NCBI GenBank assembly: GCA_016715765.1 | Contig: JADJZJ010000001.1 | Coordinates: forward strand, 1-64,000 | Direction: 5' to 3' | DNA from: Opitutaceae bacterium | Lineage (GTDB): Bacteria; Verrucomicrobiota; Verrucomicrobiia; Opitutales; Opitutaceae | Length of the DNA: 64,000 nt | Shown here: in pieces, positions 1 to 10,371 of the stretch | Layout of the letters: the number at the start of each line of letters is the position of its first letter | Numbering within the stretch: position 1 is the first letter of the stretch | Position numbers and translations under genes: made by a program | Notes under the pieces: generated by a model | Told to the model about the DNA's origin: nothing | Databases searched by the model: none | The model's input: only the letters and a program-made list of their open reading frames with translations

Positions 1-318
1 GCGACGATGGCCGAGCACCTGTTCACCCGTCCGGCGGACCTGCTGGAATGGCGCACGTCCCTGGCGGCGGTCGGGCTGCGATTGGGCGTGCTGTCCGCAG
101 TGTTTTTGCTGCTGGCGAAATTCGGACCGTTTTCCGCGGAGCTGAAGCATGTCATCCTCGTGCAGGCCACGATGCCGGCGGCGTTTCTGCCGCTGGTGAT
201 CGTGAAGCATTACGAAGGGGATTCGCTGACCGCGATGCGCAGCGTGCTGGCAACCGTGGTGGCGAGCATCGTGCTGATGCCGTTGTGGCTGAAGTGGGGC
301 TTGGCGTGGGTGGGATGA
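1..318 (+). CDS. AEC-family permease, C-terminal part (5' end outside window)
   Basis: The open frame runs in from the left edge, so this is the C-terminal ~105 residues of a larger protein. It shows three hydrophobic segments separated by short loops, with the pattern of the last helices of auxin-efflux-carrier (AEC) type permeases: a helix around VLSAVFLLLAKFG, then VILVQATMPAAF, then a final helix VLATVVASIVLMPLW. AEC proteins are inner-membrane secondary transporters of organic anions. The QATMPAAF segment resembles the conserved helix of that family. Substrate cannot be told from this fragment. It is followed directly by repeat families RD and RE. Confidence 0.65.
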   Translation, partial: ATMAEHLFTRPADLLEWRTSLAAVGLRLGVLSAVFLLLAKFGPFSAELKHVILVQATMPAAFLPLVIVKHYEGDSLTAMRSVLATVVASIVLMPLWLKWGLAWVG

Positions 319-320
319 AG

Positions 321-350
321 TTAACCACGGATCTCACGGATGGCACGGAT
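321..350 (+). repeat. Repeat family RD, forward arm
   Basis: Copy of the AACCACGGAT..CACGGAT family just after the stop codon at 318. Other copies lie near 16911, 23276, 25942, 26331 (inverted), 17111 (inverted, interrupted) and 35198. No inverted partner is present at this site. Confidence 0.8.
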
Positions 351-396
351 GGGGAACCCGGAGGATGGCCGTACAAGTCACAGACGGCTCAGTAAA

Positions 397-482
397 CCAA
401 TCCGTTTTACAGGAGAAAGCAGAGAGCGCAGAGAGGAACCAATCCCTCCGTTTCCTCTGCTGCCTCCTGTAAAACGGTTTGG
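397..482. repeat. Repeat family RE, inverted pair
   Basis: Arms at about 397-435 and 447-482 are imperfect inverted copies (core TTTACAGGAG..GCAGAG against CTCTGC..CTCCTGTAAAA). Related copies occur at 26024/26265, near 17000-17062 and at 35230-35270. The pair fills the space between the AEC fragment and the aldo/keto reductase. Confidence 0.75.
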
Positions 483-543
483 CCAGTCCTTGCCCATTTT
501 CTTTCCCATCTCACCGGTTGCGCCCGGCGTGATGCGCGGTTCA

Positions 544-1542
544 ATGGCATCCATGCACCTGCGCAAACTTGGCTCCTCCGATCTCCTGGTTTCCGAACTC
601 TGCCTGGGCACGATGCAGTTCGGGTGGACGGCGGATGAAGCTACTTCGTTCGCGATCATGGACGCCTACGTCGCGGCGGGCGGCAATTTCATCGACACGG
701 CGGACATCTACACGACTTGGGGTCCGCGCGGCCTGGCGGGGGGCGGGGTGACCGAGGAAATCATCGGGCGGTGGCTGAAGGCGCGGCGCAACCGCGACCG
801 CATCGTCATCGCGACCAAGGTGCGCGGCAAGATGGCCGAGGGTCCGGGTGGGGAGGGCCTGAAACGGGACCGGGTCATCCGCTGCTGCGAGGATTCGCTC
901 CGTCGGCTGCAGGTGGACTGCATTGATCTTTACCAGCTGCACTGGGCGGACCTGACCACGCCGATCGAGGAGACGCTGGGAGCGCTCGACCAGCTCGTGC
1001 GCGCCGGCAAGGTGCGGCAGCTCGGTGCCTCCAACTACCCCGCATGGCGGTTGATGGAGGCGATCTGGCGGGGCGACCAGCAGGGTTATCCGAAGCTGGT
1101 GAGCTACCAACCGGAGTATTCGCTGATGGAGCGCGCCGGCTTTGAGGTCGAGGCGCGGCCGCTCTGCCAGCACTACCGGCTCGGCGTCATTCCCTACTCA
1201 CCGCTGGCGGCGGGATTTCTCACGGGAAAATACCGTCGGGGGCAGGCCGTGCAGAGTGAGCGGGCGAAGTTTATCGGCGAGAAATACGCGAACGACCGCG
1301 GGTTCGCCGCGATCGAGAAACTCGAGACCATCGGCCGGGCGCACGGGAAAACCGTCGCGCAGACGGCGCTGGCCTGGTTGCTGACGAATCCCGTGATGAC
1401 CGCCCCGATCATCGGCGCGAACAGCCCGGCGCAATTGCAGGAGTCGCTCGGAGCGGCGGGTTACCGGCTCAAGGCGGAGGAGATGGCGGCGCTCAACGCG
1501 GTGACGGATTACCCGAAGAACACGCGGCCGATTTGGGATTGA
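544..1542 (+). CDS. Aldo/keto reductase
   Basis: About 332 residues, the normal size for the NADPH-dependent aldo/keto reductase TIM barrel. The N-terminus reads LRKLGSSDLLVSELCLGTM, the usual start of AKR members of the voltage-gated-K-channel-beta-like branch. The catalytic tetrad is visible: Asp and Tyr in FIDTADIY, Lys in IVIATKV, His in YQLHWAD. The C-terminal cofactor region PIIGANSPAQL is present. The frame stays open upstream through repeat DNA, so I place the start at 544 (553 is also possible, beginning MHLRKLG); neither has a clear Shine-Dalgarno. The substrate, probably a sugar or small aldehyde or ketone, cannot be inferred. It stands alone between repeat blocks. Confidence 0.9.
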   Translation: MASMHLRKLGSSDLLVSELCLGTMQFGWTADEATSFAIMDAYVAAGGNFIDTADIYTTWGPRGLAGGGVTEEIIGRWLKARRNRDRIVIATKVRGKMAEGPGGEGLKRDRVIRCCEDSLRRLQVDCIDLYQLHWADLTTPIEETLGALDQLVRAGKVRQLGASNYPAWRLMEAIWRGDQQGYPKLVSYQPEYSLMERAGFEVEARPLCQHYRLGVIPYSPLAAGFLTGKYRRGQAVQSERAKFIGEKYANDRGFAAIEKLETIGRAHGKTVAQTALAWLLTNPVMTAPIIGANSPAQLQESLGAAGYRLKAEEMAALNAVTDYPKNTRPIWD

Positions 1543-1549
1543 GGGGTGT

Positions 1550-1675
1550 TGTAGGGCGGGGTCTCCGAACCCCGCCTTGTTTGAATTGTAGCTACGAGCG
1601 TGAGCGAGTGGACCAACCACCACTCGCTCACGCTCGTAGCTACGCAAAGGCGGGGTTCGGAGACCCCGCCCTACA
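1550..1675. repeat. Nested palindrome RA-RB-RB'-RA'
   Basis: RA forward arm 1550-1577, RB forward arm 1588-1611, RB inverted 1620-1643, RA inverted 1648-1675. The outer and inner pairs are essentially perfect complements, so the whole 126-bp block can fold into one long interrupted hairpin. This is the simplest complete example of the nested layout seen throughout the window. Confidence 0.95.
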
Positions 1676-1729
1676 GCCGTGCAGACTCCTGATTGACGAA
1701 ACCGAACCGGTCCGGCTGACTCCCGCGCC

Positions 1730-2467
1730 ATGGACTGGATCTACGAACCGCAGGCTTGGATCAGCCTGCTCACCCTCACCGGGCTCGAAATCGTGCTCGG
1801 CATCGACAACATCATTTTCATCTCGATCCTCGCCGGCAAGCTGCCGCCGGAGCAACAGGCCAAGGCGCGGCAGACCGGGCTCATGCTGGCGCTCATCACG
1901 CGCATCATGCTGCTGGCCAGCATTGCCTGGATGGCGAAACTCACGACGCCGCTGTTCAGCTTCCTCAACCACGGCGTTTCGGGGCGCGACCTCATTTTGA
2001 TCATCGGCGGCCTGTTCCTGCTCGTGAAGAGCACGATGGAGATCCACGAGAAGCTCGAGGGTCACGACGGCGCGGGCAATCCCGTCAAGGGTGCGGCCAA
2101 AATGGGGCACGTTCTCATCCAGATCATGCTGCTCGACATCGTCTTCTCGCTCGACTCAGTGATCACGGCGGTCGGCATGGCGCAGCATCTGGCCGTGATG
2201 ATCACGGCGGTCATTCTCGCGATGGGCGTGATGCTCATGGCGGCGGGATCGATCAGTGATTTCGTCAACAAGCACCCGACGCTCAAGATCCTCGCCCTGT
2301 CGTTCCTGATTCTGATCGGCGTGACGCTCGTGGCCGAGGGCACGGGGGCGCACATCTCGAAGGGCTACGTCTACTTCGCCATGGCGTTCTCGTTCGGTGT
2401 GGAGATGCTCAATCTCCGGCTCCGGGCGAAGACGCAGCCGATTGCACTGCATCAGCCTTATCGTTGA
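1730..2467 (+). CDS. TerC family integral membrane protein
   Basis: 245 residues with about seven hydrophobic segments. The two family signatures are present: GLEIVLGIDNIIF near residue 20 and DIVFSLDSVITAVGM near residue 135, each carrying acidic residues inside a membrane helix. TerC/Alx/YkoY proteins are implicated in metal (manganese) export or metalation of exported proteins and in tellurite resistance. The first ATG after the RA/RB block is used. The TGA stop lies inside a 19-bp hairpin (2460-2500) that may act in termination or 3'-end protection. No tellurite-resistance neighbours are present, so a housekeeping metal role is more likely. Confidence 0.92.
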   Translation: MDWIYEPQAWISLLTLTGLEIVLGIDNIIFISILAGKLPPEQQAKARQTGLMLALITRIMLLASIAWMAKLTTPLFSFLNHGVSGRDLILIIGGLFLLVKSTMEIHEKLEGHDGAGNPVKGAAKMGHVLIQIMLLDIVFSLDSVITAVGMAQHLAVMITAVILAMGVMLMAAGSISDFVNKHPTLKILALSFLILIGVTLVAEGTGAHISKGYVYFAMAFSFGVEMLNLRLRAKTQPIALHQPYR

Positions 2468-2500
2468 AGCCGCCGCGCATGGCGCGGTGGCTTCAACGAT
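2460..2500. terminator. Hairpin overlapping the terC-family stop codon
   Basis: Arms ATCGTTGAAGCCGCCGCGC (2460-2478) and its near-perfect complement (2482-2500) enclose only three bases. The TGA stop of the upstream gene is in the left arm. There is no T-run, so this is terminator-like rather than a classical Rho-independent terminator. Confidence 0.55.
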
Positions 2501-2775
2501 GGGAGATCGGAGTTCGGAGATGGGAGATCGGAGATCGAACACCGTGGCCATGTAGCTACGAGCGTGAGCGAGTGGAAAGTTTCGCAGATTGCAGATGGGA
2601 GATCGCAGATCGCACAATCCACTCGCTCACGCTCGTAGCTACGCCACCGGAGGCCTTCGAACTCCGAACTGCGAACTGCGAAACTTTCCACTCGCTCACG
2701 CTCGCAGCTACCAACCGGAGGCCTTCGATCTCCGAACTCCGATCTCCAATCTCCCGCGATCGCGCAGCGATCGCT
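2501..2775. repeat. Gene-free stretch: three RB arms in GATCGGAG-type low-complexity DNA
   Basis: RB forward at 2552-2575, inverted arms at 2619-2642 and 2688-2711 (the last with one change, CTCGCAGCTA). Between and beside them run degenerate strings of GGAGATCGGAG / GCAGATTGCAGATGGGAG and their complements. The same filler lies between the RB arms at 12134-12180, so it appears to travel with RB. A small GCGATCGC hairpin (2757-2774) abuts the next gene's stop. Confidence 0.85.
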
Positions 2776-3157
2776 AGGTTTTCGGCAGTGCCGTGTCTAG
2801 ATCCGTGGCGTGCGGGTGGTTGCGCTTGTCCTTGCGCAGGCCGTGGCGGCGTTCGAGCAGACGGTCGAGCTTGTCGACGAGCAGGTCGATGGACTTGTAG
2901 CAATCCTCGCTGGAAACACTGGCAATCAGGTCGGGGCCGCCGATCTCGATGTGGCCCTTCGCGATGAACTTGTGGTTGATGTCCTTCGTCTTATCGACCT
3001 CGAGATCGATCCGGATGCGCACGATGTAATCGTTGTGGCGGAGCAGACGCTCGGCCTTGTGCTCGACGGCCTGGCGGAGCGCGTCGGTCAATTCGACATG
3101 CACTCCGCGGATGATGAGCTTCGTGGCGGGATCGGTGGGGTTTTTGGATTGGGTCAT
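2774..3157 (-). CDS. Ribosome hibernation promoting factor / RaiA family
   Basis: 127 residues from the ATG at 3157; the frame is open further upstream but residues before MTQSKNP look non-coding. The HPF/RaiA fold is recognisable: a first beta strand TKLIIRGVHVELTDALRQAV, a helix HKAERLLRHND, strands VRIRIDLEVDK and FIAKGHIEIGG, and the second helix CYKSIDLLVDKLDRLLERR. These proteins bind the 30S A/P-site region and promote inactive 100S or stalled 70S ribosomes in stationary phase. It has the short form, lacking the long-HPF C-terminal dimerisation domain, but ends in a basic tail. It is transcribed away from the downstream symporter gene. Confidence 0.88.
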   Translation of the reverse strand: MTQSKNPTDPATKLIIRGVHVELTDALRQAVEHKAERLLRHNDYIVRIRIDLEVDKTKDINHKFIAKGHIEIGGPDLIASVSSEDCYKSIDLLVDKLDRLLERRHGLRKDKRNHPHATDLDTALPKT

Positions 3158-3286
3158 GTTATGTGTTGGACACTGAAGTCTGCCAAACGTTGAAAGCAAA
3201 TTCAAGTTAGTGTGCGAATTGCAGAACATGGACTGATCCGGATTAGGCCGGCTTTTTTCTGGCTGTCCGGCCAAGGCGCATTTGTG

Positions 3287-5893
3287 ATGCGCCCCACGAT
3301 GCGCCGCCGATTCCCGTCCTGGACCATGTTGTGGCTGGCGGCCTGCACCGCGGCGTGGACGACGGAGGCCATTCACTGGGAGGAATTGCCCGTATTGCCG
3401 GATCCGGTGGGATTCGCCGCCCCGTTCGCGGGGGTGACGGATGGGGCGTTACTGGTGGCCGGGGGCACGAATTTTCCGCACGGCAGCCTGTGGTCGGGCG
3501 GGGCCAAGGTCTGGCATGACCGCATCTTCCTGCTCGATACCCCGGCGGGAGCTTGGCGGGAGGCCGGACGCCTGCCGGGAGTGCGAGCCTACGGAGTTTC
3601 CGTCACGATTCCCGAAGGCGTCCTGTGCATCGGTGGATCGGATGACCGGACGGTAACGGCCGACGTGATTCTCCTGCGCCGGTCCGGCGAGGGGATCGTG
3701 ACCGAACCGTGGCCGGCACTGCCGGCGCCGCTGCATTACGCCTGCGGGGCGCTGGTTGGCCGCACGGTTTACGTGGCGGGCGGATTGCGGGAGTTCACCG
3801 GCGCCCCGGGCAAGTGGTTTTACGCCCTCGACCTTGATGCGCCGCCGGCCACCCGCGCCTGGCGGGCTGTCGAGCCGTGGCCGGGTCCGCCGCGGCAGAC
3901 CGCGGTGGCGGGATCGCTCGACGGGGCGTTCTATCTTTTCGGCGGATTGAATCTGGTTCCGGGCGCCGACGGAAAACCGGAGCGGCAATACCTGTCCGAT
4001 GCCTGGCGCTACACGCCGGCCGGCGGCTGGAAGCGGCTCGCCGCCATGCCCGCGGCGCTGCAGGCCTCGCCTTCGCCGGCCCCGGCGCTGGGAGTTGCGC
4101 ACCTGCTCGTGCTGGGTGGTGACGATGGGAAATATCTCAAGGAAACACCCATCTTGCAGGACCGGCATCCGGGGTTTCCCGCCGAAGCGTATGGCTATCA
4201 CACGATCACGGATTCCTGGACCGTGACGGGATACTTGCCGCGGGACTTGGGTCCGGATCCGGTTGGCAATCCCAACGCGGGCCGGTGGCCGCCGATCGTG
4301 GCCCCGGTGGTGCCTTGGGCGGGCGGCTGGGCGGTGGTGAGCGGCGAGGTGCGGCCGGGCACGCGCACGCCGCGGGTGCTCCTGGCGAAGTCGGTGCATG
4401 AACGCGCCGGTCTCGGCTGGCTCAACACGGCCACGCTGGGGCTCTACCTCGCCGGCATGCTCGGCATCGGCATTTACTTCGTGCGGCGCGAGCGCAACAC
4501 CGACACCTTTTTCCGCGGCGGGCAGCACATTCCCTGGTGGGCGGCGGGCCTGAGCATCTATGCGACCATGCTCAGCGCCATCACCTTCATGGCCCTGCCG
4601 GCCAAGGTGTATGCGACCGACTGGGCGTACAGCTTTGGCTTGGTCTCGCTGGTACTCGTCACGCCCCTGGTAACGATTTTCTACCTGCCGTTTTTCCGGC
4701 GGCTCAACGTCACCTCGGCCTATGAATACCTCGAGCACCGCTTCAACGGCCTCGTGCGCCAGGTCGGCAGCGCGGTGTTCATTCTCTTCCAGCTCGGGCG
4801 CATGGCGATCGTGCTTTACCTGCCGGCCATCGCGCTGGCGACGGTGAGTTCGCTGGATGTCTACACCTGCATTGTGGTCACGGGTCTGTTCTGCGTGGCC
4901 TACACCATGATCGGCGGCATCGAGGCCGTGATCTGGACGGATGTCGTGCAGGCGGTCGTGTTGCTGGGCGGCGCCCTGGTGAGTCTCGGCATCATCCTGT
5001 TCCAGTGCGAAGGCTCCCTCGGGGCCATGGTCTCGGTGGCGCAGGAGCACGGCAAGTTTCTCGGTTCCACCGCATGGTGGAGCCCGGACCTCACCCAGGC
5101 CTCGGTGCTCGTCATCCTGCTCGGCACGGCCTGCAACAGCCTGCTCTCGTACACCGCCAGCCAGGACGTAGTGCAGCGTTATCTGACCGCGCCCACCGAG
5201 AAACTCGCGCGCCGGTCGATCTGGCTCAACGTGTGGATCTCGGTCCCGGGTTCGCTGCTTTTCTACGCGGTGGGCACGGCCTTCTTTGTCTTCTACCGCC
5301 AGCAGCCCGAGCGCCTTGATCCCACCATCGCCACCGATGCGATCTTTCCGCTGTTCATTTTGCGGGAGCTGCCCGCCGGGGTCGCCGGATTGGTGATCGC
5401 GGGGATCATGGCGGCGTCGCAGTCCACGCTTTCCAGCAGTCTCAACAGCGTGGCGACCGCATGGGTGACCGATTTTCATGTGCGGATCTGGCCGCAGGGC
5501 ACCGACCGGTCGCGGTTGCGGGTCGCGCAGGGTCTCATTCTCGGCATCGGGCTCGTGGTGACCGGTGTGGCCTGCCTGATGGCGAGCACCAAACTCGGTT
5601 CGATGATGGATGCGTACTTCGCCGTCATCGGTTCGGCCGGCGGCGCGCTGGCGGCGCTGTTCGTGCTCGGCATCTTCACGCGGCGGGCGCATGCCGGTGG
5701 CGTGCTCGTGGGCGCCGCGGTGAGCGTGGCCGTATTGCTGTGGGTGCAAACCCAGACCAAGGTCAGTTTCTTCCTCTACGGCGTGATCGGCATCGTGGTG
5801 TGCGTCGGCGTCGGCTACCTCGCGAGTTTGGTGCTGCCCGCCCCGGTGAAATCCCTGGCCGGCCTGACCCGGCACGACATGGGGAAGGAATGA
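3287..5893 (+). CDS. Kelch-repeat (mutarotase-like) domain fused to Na+/solute symporter
   Basis: About 868 residues. A probable signal peptide (MRRRFPSWTMLWLAACTAAW) is followed to residue ~380 by a kelch beta-propeller with repeated GG pairs (VAGGTNFPHG, CIGGSDD, VAGGLREF, LFGGLN, VLGGDDG), resembling the cyclically permuted N-acetylneuraminate mutarotase (NanM-like) group. From ~390 to the end come about 13 membrane helices of the sodium:solute symporter family, beginning at the SSS signature GLSIYATMLSAITFMALPAK. Such fusions suggest that the periplasmic propeller equilibrates sugar anomers for the attached transporter; sialic acid is a plausible but unproven substrate. Start 3287 (or 3299) keeps the signal peptide. 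No nan catabolic gene set is adjacent, although nagA, nagB and an AGE-family epimerase lie 16-20 kb downstream. Confidence 0.88.
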   Translation: MRPTMRRRFPSWTMLWLAACTAAWTTEAIHWEELPVLPDPVGFAAPFAGVTDGALLVAGGTNFPHGSLWSGGAKVWHDRIFLLDTPAGAWREAGRLPGVRAYGVSVTIPEGVLCIGGSDDRTVTADVILLRRSGEGIVTEPWPALPAPLHYACGALVGRTVYVAGGLREFTGAPGKWFYALDLDAPPATRAWRAVEPWPGPPRQTAVAGSLDGAFYLFGGLNLVPGADGKPERQYLSDAWRYTPAGGWKRLAAMPAALQASPSPAPALGVAHLLVLGGDDGKYLKETPILQDRHPGFPAEAYGYHTITDSWTVTGYLPRDLGPDPVGNPNAGRWPPIVAPVVPWAGGWAVVSGEVRPGTRTPRVLLAKSVHERAGLGWLNTATLGLYLAGMLGIGIYFVRRERNTDTFFRGGQHIPWWAAGLSIYATMLSAITFMALPAKVYATDWAYSFGLVSLVLVTPLVTIFYLPFFRRLNVTSAYEYLEHRFNGLVRQVGSAVFILFQLGRMAIVLYLPAIALATVSSLDVYTCIVVTGLFCVAYTMIGGIEAVIWTDVVQAVVLLGGALVSLGIILFQCEGSLGAMVSVAQEHGKFLGSTAWWSPDLTQASVLVILLGTACNSLLSYTASQDVVQRYLTAPTEKLARRSIWLNVWISVPGSLLFYAVGTAFFVFYRQQPERLDPTIATDAIFPLFILRELPAGVAGLVIAGIMAASQSTLSSSLNSVATAWVTDFHVRIWPQGTDRSRLRVAQGLILGIGLVVTGVACLMASTKLGSMMDAYFAVIGSAGGALAALFVLGIFTRRAHAGGVLVGAAVSVAVLLWVQTQTKVSFFLYGVIGIVVCVGVGYLASLVLPAPVKSLAGLTRHDMGKE

Positions 5894-5900
5894 GTCAGGG

Positions 5901-6058
5901 TGTAGGGCGGGGTCTCCGAACCCCGCCTCGCGACCGCCCTCGGTCGCAATCGTGCGCCCATTTCTCCAGGCCGAGAAAGAGAAAGATAAAGAGAACGAGA
6001 AAGAATGGATTCTAGCGGGAAGCCAAGAAAGGCGGGGTTCGGCGACCCCGCCCTACAT
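5901..6058. repeat. RA inverted pair enclosing a GAGAAAGAGAAAG tract
   Basis: RA forward 5901-5928 and inverted 6031-6058 (one mismatch). The loop holds a purine-rich tract AGAAAGAGAAAGATAAAGAG, which recurs at 31284-31316 paired with its pyrimidine complement. Confidence 0.85.
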
Positions 6059-6073
6059 CAAAGCCGCGGCACC

Positions 6074-6970
6074 TCACCCCAAAATCGTCAGCACGATCCC
6101 CGCGAGGACGCCGATCACCGCCGGGAGTTTGTAGGCGCCGTTCTTTTCCTTGAAGAGCCAGAGGCTGCCGAAGAAGGCGACGAGGATGCTGCCGCGGCGG
6201 AGGCTGGCGACAAGGGACACGAGGGCCTCGGGATCGCGCAGGGCGTCGAAGTACACGAAATCCGCCAGCAGCAGGGCCAGCGAGATGCCGATGATGCTCC
6301 AGCGCCATTGGAAGGTGTGCCGCGGCCAGAGCCGGAGTTTCCAGCCGATGGCCAGGGGCAGGAAGAGCAGGGCGAGGTAGATGCAAAACCACGCCTGCAC
6401 CGTGGCGGCGCTGAAACCGAGGCGGCCGAGGAGCACCTTGTCGTAGAGTCCGCTCATCGCCCCGAGGAGTGTGCCGGCCACCTGCCAGGCGATCCACTTG
6501 TTGCGGTGGAAATGAATGCCCTCGCGCGCCCCGGCGAACGAGAGGCCGACGAACGAGCCCAGCGTGATGACCACGCCGAGGATCTGCAGCCAGGCCGGGC
6601 GCTCGCCGAGCACGAGCAGCGCGCCGAGAAAGGTCCACACCGGGCCGGTGGCGCGGATGGGCGAGGCGAGGGAGACCGGCAGGTGTTTGACCGCGAAGTA
6701 GGTGCAGACCCAGGAGCAGGCGACGATGGTGGATTTCAGGAGAAGCAGCAGGTGCTGGTGGCGGGTCAGCGGGGCGACGGTGAACAGCGCCGGAAATCCC
6801 TCGGGCCGCACGGCGGCGGCGGACATGAGGACGAGCCAGATCCCGGCGCTGCAGACGTTGGCGAGGAACAGCACGGGCAGGACCGCATTGTCGCGCACGG
6901 CATGTTTCGTCCCGAGGTCGTAGAGACCCAGGAAGACGGAGGAAATGATGGTGGCCGCGATCCAGTCCAT
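6074..6970 (-). CDS. EamA/DMT-superfamily transporter
   Basis: 298 residues with ten predicted membrane helices in two repeated halves, the layout of the drug/metabolite transporter superfamily. The first half begins MDWIAATIISSVFLGLYDLGTKHA and contains the SPIRATGPVWTFLGALLVLGE segment typical of the end of EamA repeat 1. The second half ends with VSLVASLRRGSILVAFFGSLWLFKE and a final hydrophobic helix. These inner-membrane proteins usually export metabolites or amino acids, but the substrate here is unknown. Its stop lies just inside the RA palindrome shared with the convergent symporter gene. Confidence 0.88.
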   Translation of the reverse strand: MDWIAATIISSVFLGLYDLGTKHAVRDNAVLPVLFLANVCSAGIWLVLMSAAAVRPEGFPALFTVAPLTRHQHLLLLLKSTIVACSWVCTYFAVKHLPVSLASPIRATGPVWTFLGALLVLGERPAWLQILGVVITLGSFVGLSFAGAREGIHFHRNKWIAWQVAGTLLGAMSGLYDKVLLGRLGFSAATVQAWFCIYLALLFLPLAIGWKLRLWPRHTFQWRWSIIGISLALLLADFVYFDALRDPEALVSLVASLRRGSILVAFFGSLWLFKEKNGAYKLPAVIGVLAGIVLTILG

Positions 6971-7043
6971 GGAGCGAACGGCCAGCGTGCGCGTCCGCGA
7001 GCGCGGGGCGAAGCTATTTCACGAGGGGGTTCGCGTTCCGAAG

Positions 7044-7117
7044 GTAGGAGCCTGCTTGCAGGCAATTGGTGACGCCGGCGATGGGTGCCCGATCATCGCC
7101 TGCAAGCAGGCTCCTAC
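7044..7117. repeat. RG inverted pair
   Basis: Arms 7044-7063 and 7098-7117 are exact complements (GTAGGAGCCTGCTTGCAGGC). Lies between the divergent EamA gene start and further RH-type DNA. Confidence 0.9.
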
Positions 7118-7163
7118 GTTGAGGCTAAGCGCCCGCGAGTGGGCTGGTCTGAAGGATCGGTCA

Positions 7164-7290
7164 TGTAGGGCGTCACCTTGGTGACGCCGGTTGTGGCAGC
7201 GATGCCGACGAGACGTTCGAGGCGTGGACCAAGGTCCAGCCCTACAAGGGCAATGCGTTCGCGCCAAAACCGCGCCCGCGAGCGGGCGGC

Positions 7291-7293
<3 letters not shown>
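7164..7293. repeat. RH-like hybrid arms and a GCCCGCGAGCGGGC arm at the tex stop
   Basis: 7164-7190 is GTAGGGCGTCACCTTGGTGACGCC; 7224-7246 is an inverted arm of the GGACCAAGGTCC type ending CCCTACA. At 32965-33026 the same two sequence types are paired in opposite order. The CGCCCGCGAGCGGGCGGCCTACC arm at 7270-7293 contains the TAG stop of tex and matches the arm at 62810-62831. Confidence 0.75.
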
Positions 7294-9641
<2,348 letters not shown>

Positions 9642-9727
9642 GAAAGGAGCAGCCGAGTGCAACGTTGGAAGTGAGGCGGGCAATCACGAAGTGATGTTTC
9701 CCGTGAAGTGATGGAAGCAAGGCTGGT

Positions 9728-9902
9728 GTAGGGCGGGGTCTCCTCCTTCGCCGGGCCTACGGAGGACAGGTCCGAACCCCGCCTTCCTTTCCCACGCTGA
9801 TATCCAATCTTTCTCGTTTCCTTTTCTTTTCCGGATCGAAAGGAATGCGTCCGATGTGACCGAGGGCGGTCTAGCTCCCAGGCGGGGAAGACCCGCCCTA
9901 CA
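9728..9902. repeat. RA pair with RC inserted in the forward arm
   Basis: The forward RA arm (9728-9785) is split after GTCTCC by about 28 bp of family RC (9743-9771). The inverted partner (9880-9902) is degenerate, GGCGGGGAAGACCCGCCCTAC. An exact RC copy splits the inverted RA arm at 26193-26250. Confidence 0.9.
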
Positions 9903-9924
9903 ATTGATCCGATCGCGCGCCGGC

Positions 9925-10371
9925 CTATTTCGCTGCGCCGCGCGGCGTGAACGGCGTCGGCCCCGTGAGCACGATGTCCGTGCCGCCCCGTGAGGCCGGG
10001 CGGAGGGCGACGATGTAGGCGATGGCTTCGCCGGGGGTGGCGGATTTCAGCACCCAGACCTCACGGCCCTTGGGCAAAATCCGGATCTCCGTCACCGCCG
10101 GAGCCGGGCGGCTCTGGGTTCGCTCCGCCTTGGTGATCAGCGCGAGGATGTCCTGCTGGAGCTGGGCATCGGCACTGGTGCCGCCCGCGGGCAGATCGAT
10201 CATGATGCGGCGCAGGACGGTATCGCCCCGCACCTCATGAGTCTCCCAGCGGAAAGGCGAGCCACTGGCGACGGCCTCCTCATTGGCAATGCGGGCGGCC
10301 TGGCGGAGGTCGGCACTGGCGCAGCCGGCCAGCAGCAGAAGCAAGGCAAGGAGGGCGGTGAGGGATCTCAT
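9925..10371 (-). CDS. Small predicted lipoprotein, unknown function
   Basis: 148 residues from the ATG at 10371. The N-terminus MRSLTALLALLLLLAGC is a clear lipoprotein signal with the lipobox LAGC, so the mature protein should be anchored in an envelope membrane. The rest (ETHEVRGDTVLRRIMIDLPAGG, EIRILPKGREVWVLKSA, IAYIVALRPA) looks like an alternating beta fold. I recognise no family. It is divergent from the solute-binding protein gene across about 140 bp, a space likely to hold both promoters. Confidence 0.7.
   Translation of the reverse strand: MRSLTALLALLLLLAGCASADLRQAARIANEEAVASGSPFRWETHEVRGDTVLRRIMIDLPAGGTSADAQLQQDILALITKAERTQSRPAPAVTEIRILPKGREVWVLKSATPGEAIAYIVALRPASRGGTDIVLTGPTPFTPRGAAK

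Noticed and set aside
340..543. N-terminal extension of the aldo/keto reductase
   Set aside because: The open frame passes through repeat families RD and RE, and the AKR fold begins at the ATG near 544-553.
3449..5875. Long open frame opposite the kelch-symporter gene
   Set aside because: Composition is Arg/His/Gln-rich without domains; it is the antisense shadow of a GC-rich real gene.
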